Assembly: GCA_900546385.1 (NCBI GenBank)
Contig: URCT01000024.1
Coordinates: 1-25,907, forward strand
Direction: 5' to 3'
DNA: 25,907 nt
Source of the DNA: an uncultured Eubacteriales bacterium
Lineage (GTDB): Bacteria; Bacillota; Clostridia; Oscillospirales; CAG-382
A program made the position numbers and the translations under genes. The notes below the pieces were generated by a model. It saw nothing but the letters and a program-made list of their open reading frames with translations, was not told the DNA's origin and did not search any database. Positions 8,001 to 14,706 of this stretch are shown here, piece by piece (position 1 is the first letter of the stretch; each line of letters starts with the position of its first letter).

Positions 8001-9704
8001 GCGGTGGAGGCGGCAGAACGGTTAACAGTCACCTCACGCCAAAGTGAGATCAACCAAGCTTACACGGACATTCTTCGCTTGAGCACTGCCCTCGACCGGG
8101 TGACGGTTTCCTTTGTCTGCGACCTTGCCGTGACCGGAAACATCGATTCCTACACCGTCAAAGCCGGTGAAACGGTCTATCTGCCCGAAAATCCCTACAC
8201 CGGCATTCCGGAGGGCTTCACATTTGAAGGCTGGACGGACGGCAAGAAGCTTTATAAAGCCTATGAAGCTCTCACAGCCGGTCACACCGACCTTGCCTTC
8301 AAGGCTGTATGGCGCACGGACGCCGCTGTCACCTTCTCGGAAGAAACGGTGCGTTATGTGGACGGCTATGCCACCCTCACCTTTGACAAGCCCATCGGGA
8401 AAGAATGCCTTACGGCGGCTAATTTCGGCACCGGCCTTTCGTATGTCGGCTATGGGGAAAACACAAACACCGTGCGTGTCTACATCGACTATAAATCCGT
8501 CAAGCTCGGCAAATCCTTCACCGTATCGGTCAAGAACCTCTCCGATTATGCGCACGGCTATGTTTACGACTGCACCGGCCAACGCACCTACACGCTCGAA
8601 AACACGCCGACCTATACGCCCGGCGGAAATCACATTCCGAACGGTTCGTTCGACTTGCCGTATGCCACCGACTATTTTGACGGACAAATCACGCCGCGCG
8701 ACGGCGACGGCTATATGCTGTTTGTTCCGCGTTCGGAGGTCGGCTGGAACTATGTCCGCTGGAACGTCAATTTTGAAAGCGGCAAACGCTACTATCTCGA
8801 ATACGACGCCAAGGCAGACAAAGATGCCGACGGCAACGCTCTTGCCGCCGCTACCGTCAACTGCGCAGCCAACGTCGGCGGCGACCGGATGCTCACCGGC
8901 ACGATTGTATCCTCTTCCGCATGGAGTCACGTCGAATATCTGATTCCGGCGGAGTTAAACATGACCGAATGGTTCGGCATTTACTCCAATCCGGAAGGCG
9001 GCAAATCGATTTCCTACTTCTTGGATAATGTATCCTTAAAAGAAGCCTTTACGGCGACCTTTACCGCGCCGGACGGCGAAACCGTCGCCGAGACCTACAC
9101 GCTCCCGGCCGGAAAAGAACGCGTCATGCCGACGCTTGCGGACGGTTATGTTTGGTCGGACGGCACTGCCGTCTATCTGCCCGGCGAAAGCTATGTAACA
9201 CCTGCCAAAGCCGTTTTCTACACGGCCGTTCCGGTATCGCCTGTTCTTTCGGAAAAGCTTTCCATGCGCACAAGCGGCCAAATGGGTATCCGCTTCAAGG
9301 CATCGGTTTCGGCAAGAACGCGCTTCTATTGCGACGAATACGGCTTGCTTGTCACGCGCGACACACTGCTGTCCGCCGCCAACCTTGCCGACGAAGACTT
9401 CACCAAGGATGCCGCTGTCAAAATGGCCGTCGGCAAAGCTTATCAAAAAGGCGGTGTCGACTATGTTTCCGGCATGACTGCGGACGGTGATTACGAATTC
9501 ACGGCCGCCATTGTCGGCATTCCGTTCACCAAAGAGGCCTGCACCGAAAAGATCGTCGTTCGCCCGTATGTTCTCATCGGTCAAACCGCCTTTTACGGAA
9601 ATGTGCGGAAAGCTTCACTTGCCGATGCGGCAAACGCCGTCAAGAATCATCTCGATTACACGGAAAACGATTACGTCGAAAAGGTTCTCGAGCTTTGCAA
9701 GTAA
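2064..9704 (+). CDS. GH2 beta-galactosidase catalytic part with four discoidin-like modules (C-terminal fragment)
   Basis: The continuation of the interrupted enzyme. The nominal TTG start at 2064 has no convincing ribosome site. Domain order, with residues numbered from 2064: rest of the sugar-binding and Ig-like domains; GH2 TIM barrel with MSHYPNNPYMYYLCD, acid/base Glu in WSYGNESG (E319) and nucleophile Glu in IQCEYDHAMGNS (E406), both present; GGFIWDFIDQ; Bgal small-chain-like domain (FGKGPHENYNDR). Then four F5/8C-like (CBM32-type) modules at about 995-1143, 1290-1420, 1550-1690 and 1814-1955, separated by Ala-rich helical FIVAR-like linkers. Next come a Listeria-Bacteroides-type repeat (about 2012-2085), a CBM4/9-like module (about 2190-2327) and an unassigned C-terminal domain (about 2393-2546). 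There is no LPXTG or SLH anchor. With the insertion removed the protein would be about 2,784 residues. It hydrolyses beta-galactosides in host or plant glycans; the exact substrate is not known. Confidence 0.88.
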   Translation: MPLFTAKEFDLTGYVKTGENVLAVKVLRWSDGSWLENQDYFRLSGIIRDVYVYCTEDIRLRDFSLSTDFDSTYTDAVLKADAFVHNYTASDASGYEVKVRLFDKTGTEVALTGNVSETGTIAAGGENKISFRIPVSSPEIWTDETPNLYTAVIELSDGENVLTYDSYQVGFRKITYRKLSDGSYGTHADCKADTGAWSYDNVRLNGSSLYFKGVNRHDFSPEDGYAVDYATMEKDVQLMKAHNINALRMSHYPNNPYMYYLCDKYGIYVMDEANQEASGIYDKPEITAYFEGSVVDRLDSMLYRDRNHACVVVWSYGNESGLGKSTDSVLVKIGNYIHTLDDTRPVQYEPFDSDHSAHKMTAADGTEVQMYEEAGGVDMKSSMYRTIDYMEEYGKSGKTMPYIQCEYDHAMGNSLGSFGDYWDVIRSYDNLQGGFIWDFIDQGVWTASADGTSYLGYGGDFGDSPNDGNFCANGIVSADRTVQPEIYEVERVHQNLRFEAVNLANGDIRLINENIALSTDAYTLTWEIRENNTVVQSGTFSPSVAPGKSKTVTLPYAYPTDKDGAEYFLNIHAVRKLGTIAGEETSENCRAQFELPTDGSRFAGKAASEIEELSYTEDSSALTVNGNGFSVVIDKATGRISSYTVNGTKLLDSPISPNFFKNYIDNNIHGMSTVYRILDRNAVLASSFTCMPVAEDGKIKLLKIEAKNDFLTTSSYLTTDYYILGTGEIKLAYRFTAGTADVPKIGSIMTLNKNLDTLSYFGKGPHENYNDRSRGADVGYYTANVDDLFENYIRPQDCGNRMDVRFATLTGENSDIGLMFVGEGSRLQVSASHYLPENTHLAHHLYQCTKSENTILNIDYLVTGVGSASCGPNALPKYQIQPGTYAWSYSIRPFDALLTEEEIFRLAATDLSSLVPNNTANLENVYRKATLLADNEKTYTQSSFFAFEESYTTAGKILADSGNYSQKAVDLCTEALSAASAALKPITVTNRKKLSSDVMFGEGGTWNKPGEESYIYAFDGDHETNFVNFGNSSGGVGYGALDLGETGATVVTSVRYLPIYCSHVPIINNRIIGTAFQGSNDKKTWMTFASISAGAVQGENQTLNAEVPGAWVELDVTDPTAYRYVRFLSPSDSFGSLYEVEFYTSETLDSSLTEEKLTQTEAFAATLSDTAVKQKLTEATSFVRTALQTGVSQLEANALYSYLCAALENAENGKTTLVTGALQTLLIKAGLKNEEQYASKGFVDLRLSEQAAEKLLASADASQEDINAALLSLSATIGKLKSNAEKLTGTVFGNGGEWQPGHDYTKFFDGDTTTYVDFASPGSGTGGIDIGEGNRVSLAYIRYYPRYAEDGGAMLTRIKGEVFQASVDGEHYTTVAMIEKDATPEWITLDVSATESFRFFRINCPQNSYGSLCEIEFYAHIPDTSYLEECVSRAEAVTDNAALRTFVLSAKSMLASPRKHSQKDFNDKVFEYFSLTTLSKGRKALETAMEAFENADEEAFTSQSYLDAYAAKCRAAALYADPAASEDALFAAANELNAAVSALVTLVIKLDKAPGTDYFGQGGSWGSTAECFDKQFDGDIGTYTDYAGTMDGIGGFDSGEGAASVPTKLRFYLRTGVGNRYNGTRFEASADNESWTTLYTVPWNATAGEWIEITFDGTESYRYFRVYSPKDTFGSVCEAEFYGTGADKSLLHTTLANAKAVTGSGVYYEALQAEIANAETLMSSPAARMHDINASILALRENIAKLSASDAYANALAKAEKVDEDLYTAESYFAFKAAYDAALAASTAEQMTTTAAALEEKIASLLPLSTLSPVKLDKAPGTAYFGDGGTWNQPDVQCYDKLFDGDLATYIDFASPGSGSGGFDAGNAVALSHIRYYPRYGSGMNDRIKNTLFQGSNDKETWTTLATITQSAKENTWFELPVSDTGKYRYLRVLCPANSFGSLYEAEFYGYGSDLSLLNRAIADAKAKLAESGSAALAEAVEAAERLTVTSRQSEINQAYTDILRLSTALDRVTVSFVCDLAVTGNIDSYTVKAGETVYLPENPYTGIPEGFTFEGWTDGKKLYKAYEALTAGHTDLAFKAVWRTDAAVTFSEETVRYVDGYATLTFDKPIGKECLTAANFGTGLSYVGYGENTNTVRVYIDYKSVKLGKSFTVSVKNLSDYAHGYVYDCTGQRTYTLENTPTYTPGGNHIPNGSFDLPYATDYFDGQITPRDGDGYMLFVPRSEVGWNYVRWNVNFESGKRYYLEYDAKADKDADGNALAAATVNCAANVGGDRMLTGTIVSSSAWSHVEYLIPAELNMTEWFGIYSNPEGGKSISYFLDNVSLKEAFTATFTAPDGETVAETYTLPAGKERVMPTLADGYVWSDGTAVYLPGESYVTPAKAVFYTAVPVSPVLSEKLSMRTSGQMGIRFKASVSARTRFYCDEYGLLVTRDTLLSAANLADEDFTKDAAVKMAVGKAYQKGGVDYVSGMTADGDYEFTAAIVGIPFTKEACTEKIVVRPYVLIGQTAFYGNVRKASLADAANAVKNHLDYTENDYVEKVLELCK

Positions 9705-9734
9705 CGTGGGAAGCCGCATGAGAATCCGCTAAAC

Positions 9735-9773
9735 AAAAAACTGACATCTCACAAAGAGGTGTCAGTTTTTTTA
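9735..9773 (+). terminator. Strong bidirectional intrinsic terminator
   Basis: CTGACATCTC (9741-9750) pairs with GAGGTGTCAG (9756-9765), with one U-G pair and a 5-nt loop. An A-tract lies on the left and a T-tract (to 9772) on the right. It can end both the galactosidase transcript (plus) and the toxin/immunity transcript (minus, gene end 9788). Confidence 0.92.
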
Positions 9774-9787
9774 TCATGCTTCCGTTA

Positions 9788-10603
9788 TCAAAGAAGAATC
9801 ACCGGTTCTCTGAACATCAGTCTGAATTGCGAAAGAGCTTTTTTGGCTCTTGCACTTGCAACAACTTCTTGGGTAAACCAATTATTAAGATGCTCACAAG
9901 TCAAATTGAAATCTTTAGCTTGTGCGAGCTTTTCTCTTTCATACATTAAATCGGACCAAAGATAGCGACAAATATGTTCACATTTACTACTTGGAACACT
10001 TTCAATCCAAGTTTTATCACTTAACGGCGGCAAGATACTTGTAATATTAACCACGTAATATTTCTCTTTCATTTCACGACCTTTGTAATCCTTGACTAAA
10101 CCGCCAAATTCAATTCCGGTGAGTCCTGCCTCTTCAATAGCCTCCTTCAGTTCCTCCGAAGCAAACAGATCCGGCACCAAGCAGCCAAACTTTTTCTTTT
10201 TCATAAACTTCCGATCCACAAGCACATCACCAATCAATTCTCCGCACATTGGACAAAATTCATTTTCACATTGATTACGATGTTTTGTGCCATAATTACG
10301 GGAGTATTTCCCCTCTAATTCAAGAGGTGCAGACGGGACTAACCGAAAAAAATCCACTTTATTTAGTTCACTTTTCGTGTAATGAACATCTAAAAACACC
10401 CTCAAATGTGCTTTTCTCTGTTTAATCCAATCAATTAATTCCCTATATTCAGGAGTATCATATACCAAGGGGATAACCAACCGACCGTTAAAATCCGCAT
10501 AATCTTCAAATGCTTTTGGTATATACGTTTGATAGTTTGCATATATTTTTTGATAATCGCATGGTTCAGAAATGTGTGCGTATATAAGAGCGATGTACTT
10601 CAT
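9788..10603 (-). CDS. Probable immunity protein of the adjacent Rhs-HNH toxin
   Basis: A 271-residue protein starting at the ATG at 10603, where AGGAG sits 7 nt upstream and overlaps the end of the toxin gene. The toxin stop codon is only 2 nt upstream of this ATG, which is the tight toxin-immunity coupling typical of polymorphic toxins. It is soluble with no signal peptide, as expected for a cytoplasmic immunity protein. It has a Cys cluster (C112, C117-PM-C120), then a C-terminal segment with ASEELKEAIEEAGLTGIEFG and YYVVNITSILPP. That segment resembles the DUF1629/Imm43 and double-CXXCG immunity families, in which 'se.l.~al...gl.G.ef' is common. The match is from memory and partial; the position is the stronger argument. 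The alternative is an unrelated cytoplasmic protein. Confidence 0.65.
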   Translation of the reverse strand: MKYIALIYAHISEPCDYQKIYANYQTYIPKAFEDYADFNGRLVIPLVYDTPEYRELIDWIKQRKAHLRVFLDVHYTKSELNKVDFFRLVPSAPLELEGKYSRNYGTKHRNQCENEFCPMCGELIGDVLVDRKFMKKKKFGCLVPDLFASEELKEAIEEAGLTGIEFGGLVKDYKGREMKEKYYVVNITSILPPLSDKTWIESVPSSKCEHICRYLWSDLMYEREKLAQAKDFNLTCEHLNNWFTQEVVASARAKKALSQFRLMFREPVILL

Positions 10604-10605
10604 TG

Positions 10606-11703
10606 CTAAACTCCTAACCAATCTGTTATATCTTTTGCATTATCTGCATTTTCAAGCAAAAATTCTTTTAATGCTGGTAACATATCCTCGAAGCCATTAT
10701 CCCTATAGACCTTGCACACGGCTTCCCATATGTCTTGTGGATTTGCAGCATTTGTAACGATTTTTGCTTTTTTTTGATGATCATAGCCAATTGCATTTCT
10801 GAAAGCTTTTGTAATCTTTTGATGTGTTTCCTTATCAAGTGCAACGGACAGAATATCATCCGCATTTTTAATTCCAAGCTTTTTTGCAAACCGCTTTTCA
10901 ATCAAATGATGGACTTCTAATCCAGTTTCCTTGGCTACTTTTTTTAGTTTTTTATAAGACATGACTATCGCTCCATCGCGAATCGCTTTGGCGCGATCTA
11001 CTGCTTTCATGCCTTTGTATAAATCTACTACATCATCTGCCTTATTTGCAGCCACTACAAGCCTTGCAGTACCCCGGCTGGCTTTTACTACTTCGCCGAT
11101 GCCACCCACAAAGGGGATAAGCACATCAGCTACATCACCTGCAAGTCCTGCCCATGCCCATACATCTGTTGGATTCTTTACAACATCAACAATGCTGAAT
11201 CCAAGAGTAACAAGGTCGAAAACAGTCTCCCAAAACAGACCGGAATGATCGTAGTAACAATTTGGCCGATTTCCACAATACACATACAGTGCATTTGCCT
11301 GCATAATAGACAGTACACTCGGCACATTGATTTCGTACAGCCCGATAACACGGTTACCGAGATTGAAGTACGGGTCTTCCGAAAGGAATCTTGCCGTTTT
11401 CGGATTATAGTACCGCGCGTTCAGGTCATACAGGTCAACCGAATCCAAGTATTCATAGCCGGCATACCGGTACGGGTTATCGATCTCCTGCGAATAATCC
11501 GTTTTTTCCTCCGCGCCCTCCACCGGCTCAATGGTGAATTGCAGCGAAATTCCGTCGCTTAACGGATTGCCAAATTCATCGTATGCGTATTCAGCAAGCG
11601 TTTCTCCGGAAACGGATTTTACCAAGACGATATCGCCGTGTCCGTTGTACGACATAATCATCGGCTTATCCGTTGTCCGGCTTATCAGATTCCTGCCGTA
11701 CAC
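10606..11703 (-). pseudogene. 5'-truncated Rhs protein with C-terminal HNH nuclease toxin (orphan tip)
   Basis: Residues 1-155 are the end of an Rhs core: YGRNLISR, YAYDEFGNPL, NPYRYAGYEYLDSVDLYDLNARYYNP, TARFLSEDP and ALYVYCGNRPN. A hydrophobic pre-toxin linker follows (156-240). The C-terminal tip has an HNH-type nuclease signature (GLEVHHLIEKRFAKKLG, H265/H266, with H294 in the ETHQK segment). The GTG at 11703 has no ribosome site. The Rhs frame runs 14 more codons upstream (KLDGQNELKARN) to a TAA at 11746-11748, so the hundreds of YD-repeat residues and the secretion part of a normal Rhs protein are missing. The core part has the GC and codon look of the rest of the genome, while the tip from about 11240 down is much more AT-rich, the usual sign of tip exchange. 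It is either a decayed gene or a silent donor cassette for recombination with a full Rhs elsewhere. Confidence 0.82.
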
Positions 11704-11730
11704 GTTGCGCGCTTTCAGCTCATTTTGCCC

Positions 11731-11768
11731 GTCAAGCTTGTCCGCTTAGATGCACAGACAAGCTTGAC
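11731..11768. repeat. 12-bp inverted repeat at the Rhs truncation point
   Basis: GTCAAGCTTGTC (11731-11742) and GACAAGCTTGAC (11757-11768) are exact reverse complements separated by 14 nt. The stop that closes the Rhs frame (11746-11748) lies in the loop. The inner arm codes for the last recognisable Rhs residues (DKLD). The arms mark the exact boundary where Rhs homology is lost, which suggests an inverted-repeat-mediated rearrangement. Confidence 0.6.
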
Positions 11769-11796
11769 TTTGTGCTTTTATCCGCAGTAGTGATTT

Positions 11797-12426
11797 TTAT
11801 TCCTTCACCCAACAATTTATTATTTCGCCGGAATAGAGGTTCATGTCAAGACAATACGTTTTCTCCTTCGTATTCAAGTACACAGACCCTCTGCCGTTTG
11901 GGATAATCGAAAAATAATAACGAAGCACATCAGACGACGAGATTTCCGGAAAGCGGTCTTTGACGATTGCAAATGCTTGGTCGCTGTCGATTTTCCAAGC
12001 ATCCATATCCAATACACCATCCGGATTCAGTTTTCCTTCTCTGCCATAGTCAGCAAATTGATAGAATTCCCGTTTTTCCGTGTCTAACTCTGCCAAAACA
12101 ACGATGGGCTTTTCTGCGTTTCTTTCCGATACGGTTACCCTTACCACACCGCGACCGTTTTCTTCCAAATCCATGAAAATCTCGCTGGCAGCTAAATCGA
12201 AACGGTCAAATTCTTTGAAAGACGCAATTTCGTCCTGCATATAGACCGCTACATCCTTAGCTGTTACAACATCATCCCCAAAGCTTTTGGAAAACTCCGG
12301 AACAGAAATTGTTGGATGAAATAGTTGCGCTACGAAACCGTAGCCTTGTGCAAATAAGGCAATGAATGCAAGCAGTGGCGTGACCAAAATGAAAATAGCG
12401 GCCTTTGCTACATGCATTATACTCAT
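11797..12426 (-). CDS. Membrane-anchored PepSY-like protein of unknown function
   Basis: A 209-residue protein with one N-terminal hydrophobic segment (about residues 8-28: AAIFILVTPLLAFIALFAQG) and the rest predicted outside the membrane. The C-terminal part (DSDQAFAIVKDRFPE.. YFSIIPNGRGSVYLNTKEKTYCLDMNLYSGEIINC) has the strand pattern and '..d..tG.i..' ending of PepSY-like domains; this is a weak, remembered resemblance. The ATG at 12426 has AGGAGGAGA about 4-6 nt upstream. It lies in the all-minus immunity-like gene row, directly upstream of the truncated Rhs gene. An envelope-located immunity role is possible but unproven. Confidence 0.7.
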   Translation of the reverse strand: MSIMHVAKAAIFILVTPLLAFIALFAQGYGFVAQLFHPTISVPEFSKSFGDDVVTAKDVAVYMQDEIASFKEFDRFDLAASEIFMDLEENGRGVVRVTVSERNAEKPIVVLAELDTEKREFYQFADYGREGKLNPDGVLDMDAWKIDSDQAFAIVKDRFPEISSSDVLRYYFSIIPNGRGSVYLNTKEKTYCLDMNLYSGEIINCWVKE

Positions 12427-12504
12427 ATCATCTCCTCCTAATCCAATAGCTCGTCAATACACTCCAAGTATTCGTATACTTTCCATGCGTACTCGTCACT
12501 TCCG

Positions 12505-13068
12505 TTATTTATCGCCGTTTTCGCCAAGCAGTTGTCCACTACATGGATCGAATTCGCATTCATAGCGAAGTTCATTGTTCAAATAGTACCGGATATCCAA
12601 GTTCTGATACGTTGTTTCGGCTGTAGCAGAATCCCATTCAAACGAAGTATCAAAAAGCAAGTCCAAATCATCAAGTACCCAATCGGAAACAGAAACAACC
12701 GTATCGCCACCATAGAGGCGTTCTGCCTCCGTTTGAACCGTGCTGTTAATTTGTCTGTTTGCGATATCGATTTTCACAAAATAAACATCCCGAAAAGATT
12801 GTGTGCGCTTGGTATAGACAAATTCAGCCGTTTCTGTGTTATCCGCATTGTTTCGCGTGACGTTGAAACCCCACAGTGCGTAATCGGAACCAATCTCTTC
12901 GGAAACATACGTTTCGGCAATGTCATACAGCGTTTTGATGGAATGAAGATTATACTCAGTGTCTATTGACCGCAACGGCGGCTGATGCTTACAGCTTGCA
13001 AAACAAACCGAAAGCAGTAATAGAAGAATCGCTGTGCAAATCATCTTTGTTGTGCGTTTCAGATGCAT
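12505..13068 (-). CDS. Small lipoprotein of unknown function
   Basis: The start is taken at the ATG at 13068 (GGAG 8 nt upstream) rather than an earlier in-frame codon. The 187-residue product begins with a basic, hydrophobic signal ending in SVCFASC, a plausible lipobox, so it is likely a lipid-anchored surface protein. The mature part is acidic and ends in YYLNNELRYECEFDPCSGQLLGENGDK. That ending is similar in character to the PepSY-like protein that follows it (12426), so the two may be distant relatives. No enzyme motif was seen. It lies in the same minus-strand row. Confidence 0.7.
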   Translation of the reverse strand: MHLKRTTKMICTAILLLLLSVCFASCKHQPPLRSIDTEYNLHSIKTLYDIAETYVSEEIGSDYALWGFNVTRNNADNTETAEFVYTKRTQSFRDVYFVKIDIANRQINSTVQTEAERLYGGDTVVSVSDWVLDDLDLLFDTSFEWDSATAETTYQNLDIRYYLNNELRYECEFDPCSGQLLGENGDK

Positions 13069-13172
13069 ATTATCGTCTCCAATCATTCTAAATTCATATA
13101 CTTTCGTCCGCTTCTTCCATCTTTCTCGCTTTAGAAAAAAGACGAAAAACTCTGTCTTGTGGCAACGCCGTA

Positions 13173-13808
13173 TTACGCTATCGTGATTCTTTCACGCTGT
13201 AATGAGTGAACAGCTTCGCTTTTCATTCCCCATTTTTCTTTCGACCAATACCGGTCAATGAAAACGGATGGATCTTGCGACACGTCAAAATGGACAGTCA
13301 TTGCTCCTGAGACATCATCTTGCAAAATACAAAGGAAATTAAAGGCTTTCCCGGCCACCATAAAAGCTGTATCAATGGTGGAATCCCATCTTCTTCCGTT
13401 ATATTCCCAAAGGGCATGATCTCTGTACAAGGCAACATTTTCAATGCGTTCTTTCACATTGAAAATGTGCCATTTGCAGTCATCGAAATGATCAAACACA
13501 AATCGATTATCGACTTTTTTCATAATGGAATGTTTTCTTTGCAAAATATCACGGTTTGTAACAGACAAGTAAAGACTGGGATACTCATCGTTATCCTGCC
13601 TATCATCTTTAATCCGATTTTGAAGTAAGAGCAGATTTTCTGTTCCAAAATCAAACAACACCAGCGTTACAAAAGTAAAGTCCGGCTCGGCAGGCGAAAA
13701 AGCAGGATAATCCACAAGAATCCGTTCCAACGTATGTGTTTTAATTATCTCGCTCCATGGCGAACAGTCAGAATGGAACGTGTATTCGTTGGTTATACTT
13801 GTGTTCAT
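13173..13808 (-). CDS. Hypothetical cytoplasmic protein, translationally coupled to upstream lipoprotein
   Basis: A 211-residue soluble protein without a signal peptide or membrane segment. Its ATG (13806-13808) overlaps the TGA of the upstream lipoprotein gene (13805-13807) in an ATGA arrangement, which implies translational coupling and a functional link. The sequence is rich in aromatic and acidic residues (DHFDDCKWHIFNVKERIENVALYRDHALWEYNGRRWDSTIDTAF, in part). I do not recognise a family. In this context it could be an immunity protein, but nothing in the sequence proves this. Confidence 0.7.
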   Translation of the reverse strand: MNTSITNEYTFHSDCSPWSEIIKTHTLERILVDYPAFSPAEPDFTFVTLVLFDFGTENLLLLQNRIKDDRQDNDEYPSLYLSVTNRDILQRKHSIMKKVDNRFVFDHFDDCKWHIFNVKERIENVALYRDHALWEYNGRRWDSTIDTAFMVAGKAFNFLCILQDDVSGAMTVHFDVSQDPSVFIDRYWSKEKWGMKSEAVHSLQRERITIA

Positions 13809-14329
13809 CTAAAATCAGCTCCTATTTCCGGCATATAGTAAGGACTATCCGGGTCAAGATAGTAACTCTTATCCAAATAATCCGGATCCGCTATTGTAGA
13901 CACCGTAATGGAACCATACGGGAATTGTCCCAAAAAACCTTGATCAGACATAGTATAGACGCCGGTAATATTGGCATATTTCCCGTTATAGCGTTTTATT
14001 GCGTCCGTCTCGGTAAGCCATTCTTGATTGATAAACCAGAACAATTCGTCTTGTGCATCCGAAGTCTTATAGTCAATTCCTAAGCCGATGGATTCACTTG
14101 CCCCATTAAACCAACTGTCTTTGGTTAAATAAATCCGGCAGCCTTCATAGAAGATTTCCACAACACCGCGCACTTCGACCGTTTTTCCGTCATATTCCTT
14201 TGGATTGGCAATCAGGTTAACAATGGAGACTTTCACCGGCTTGTCTGCATTTTCGTCTGTCTTTTTGTTACAGGCAGGTATCGTGAGAAGCCCTAGTAAT
14301 AAGATGAAAATCAGTATAGATTTTTTCAT
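13805..14329 (-). CDS. Lipoprotein with OB-fold-like domain
   Basis: A 174-residue protein. It has a clear lipoprotein signal peptide (MKKSILIFILLLGLLTIPAC, Cys20 as lipid-attachment residue) and a strong AAGGAGGGA ribosome site. The mature part, VSIVNLIANPKEYDGKTVEVRGVVEIFYEGCRIYLTKDSW, has the pattern of small OB-fold (tRNA_anti-like) lipoproteins found in many bacteria. It is followed by a YNGKYANITGVYTMSDQ strand pair. The role is unknown. It is coupled by ATGA overlap to the next gene (13173-13808), so the two probably act together. Confidence 0.75.
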   Translation of the reverse strand: MKKSILIFILLLGLLTIPACNKKTDENADKPVKVSIVNLIANPKEYDGKTVEVRGVVEIFYEGCRIYLTKDSWFNGASESIGLGIDYKTSDAQDELFWFINQEWLTETDAIKRYNGKYANITGVYTMSDQGFLGQFPYGSITVSTIADPDYLDKSYYLDPDSPYYMPEIGADFR

Positions 14330-14344
14330 ACGAGTTCTCCCTCC

Positions 14345-14614
14345 TTAAAAACATCTGAAAGTAATCTGACAATCAGAAATCACATTTTTCAGCATTTGCC
14401 CGTCGAGCCAATACTCTCCTATATTCGAGCTTTCCGCAATATCATACACTTTCTCGCTATCATCGTTATACGCCTGCATAACAGAAACTTTATGTTGTCC
14501 GTTTTCCTCAAAATGCGTAATAGAAAAATGCTTACCGTGATAGATAAATTCGATTTCTCCGCCGCGTTCGATGTTGTCTTTGAGTTCATCAAAATCGGCA
14601 AAACAGTCTTCCAT
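14345..14614 (-). CDS. Small hypothetical protein (89 aa)
   Basis: The start at the ATG at 14614 is preferred because AAGGTG lies 5 nt upstream; a longer reading to 14725 has no ribosome site. The product (MEDCFADFDELKDNIERGGE, then IEFIYHGKHFSITHFEENG) belongs to a recurrent type of small Firmicutes protein with 'F.eL...I..G.EIEF.Y.gk.ySI'. It has no signal peptide. Its stop codon lies 15 nt before the next gene and overlaps that gene's ribosome site region, so the two are cotranscribed. The function is unknown. The size and place fit a cytoplasmic immunity protein, but that is inference. Confidence 0.65.
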   Translation of the reverse strand: MEDCFADFDELKDNIERGGEIEFIYHGKHFSITHFEENGQHKVSVMQAYNDDSEKVYDIAESSNIGEYWLDGQMLKNVISDCQITFRCF

Positions 14615-14706
14615 GTTATCACCTTCTTTCGAAATGCTGCACGTACTGATATTGGTGCAAATATTGCTGCAAACAGGTGCTTTGTCTGAATCAAGTTTTT
14701 GTATTT

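Noticed and set aside
2844..9584. Long antisense reading frames inside the galactosidase (for example 2844-3671 and 8034-8930)
   Set aside because: They lie opposite a frame with clear domain homology, their translations look like mirror products of high-GC codon bias, and they lack ribosome sites.
12532..12969. Plus-strand frame of 145 codons opposite the lipoprotein gene
   Set aside because: No ribosome site, no recognisable protein features, and the minus-strand gene has a signal peptide and lipobox.
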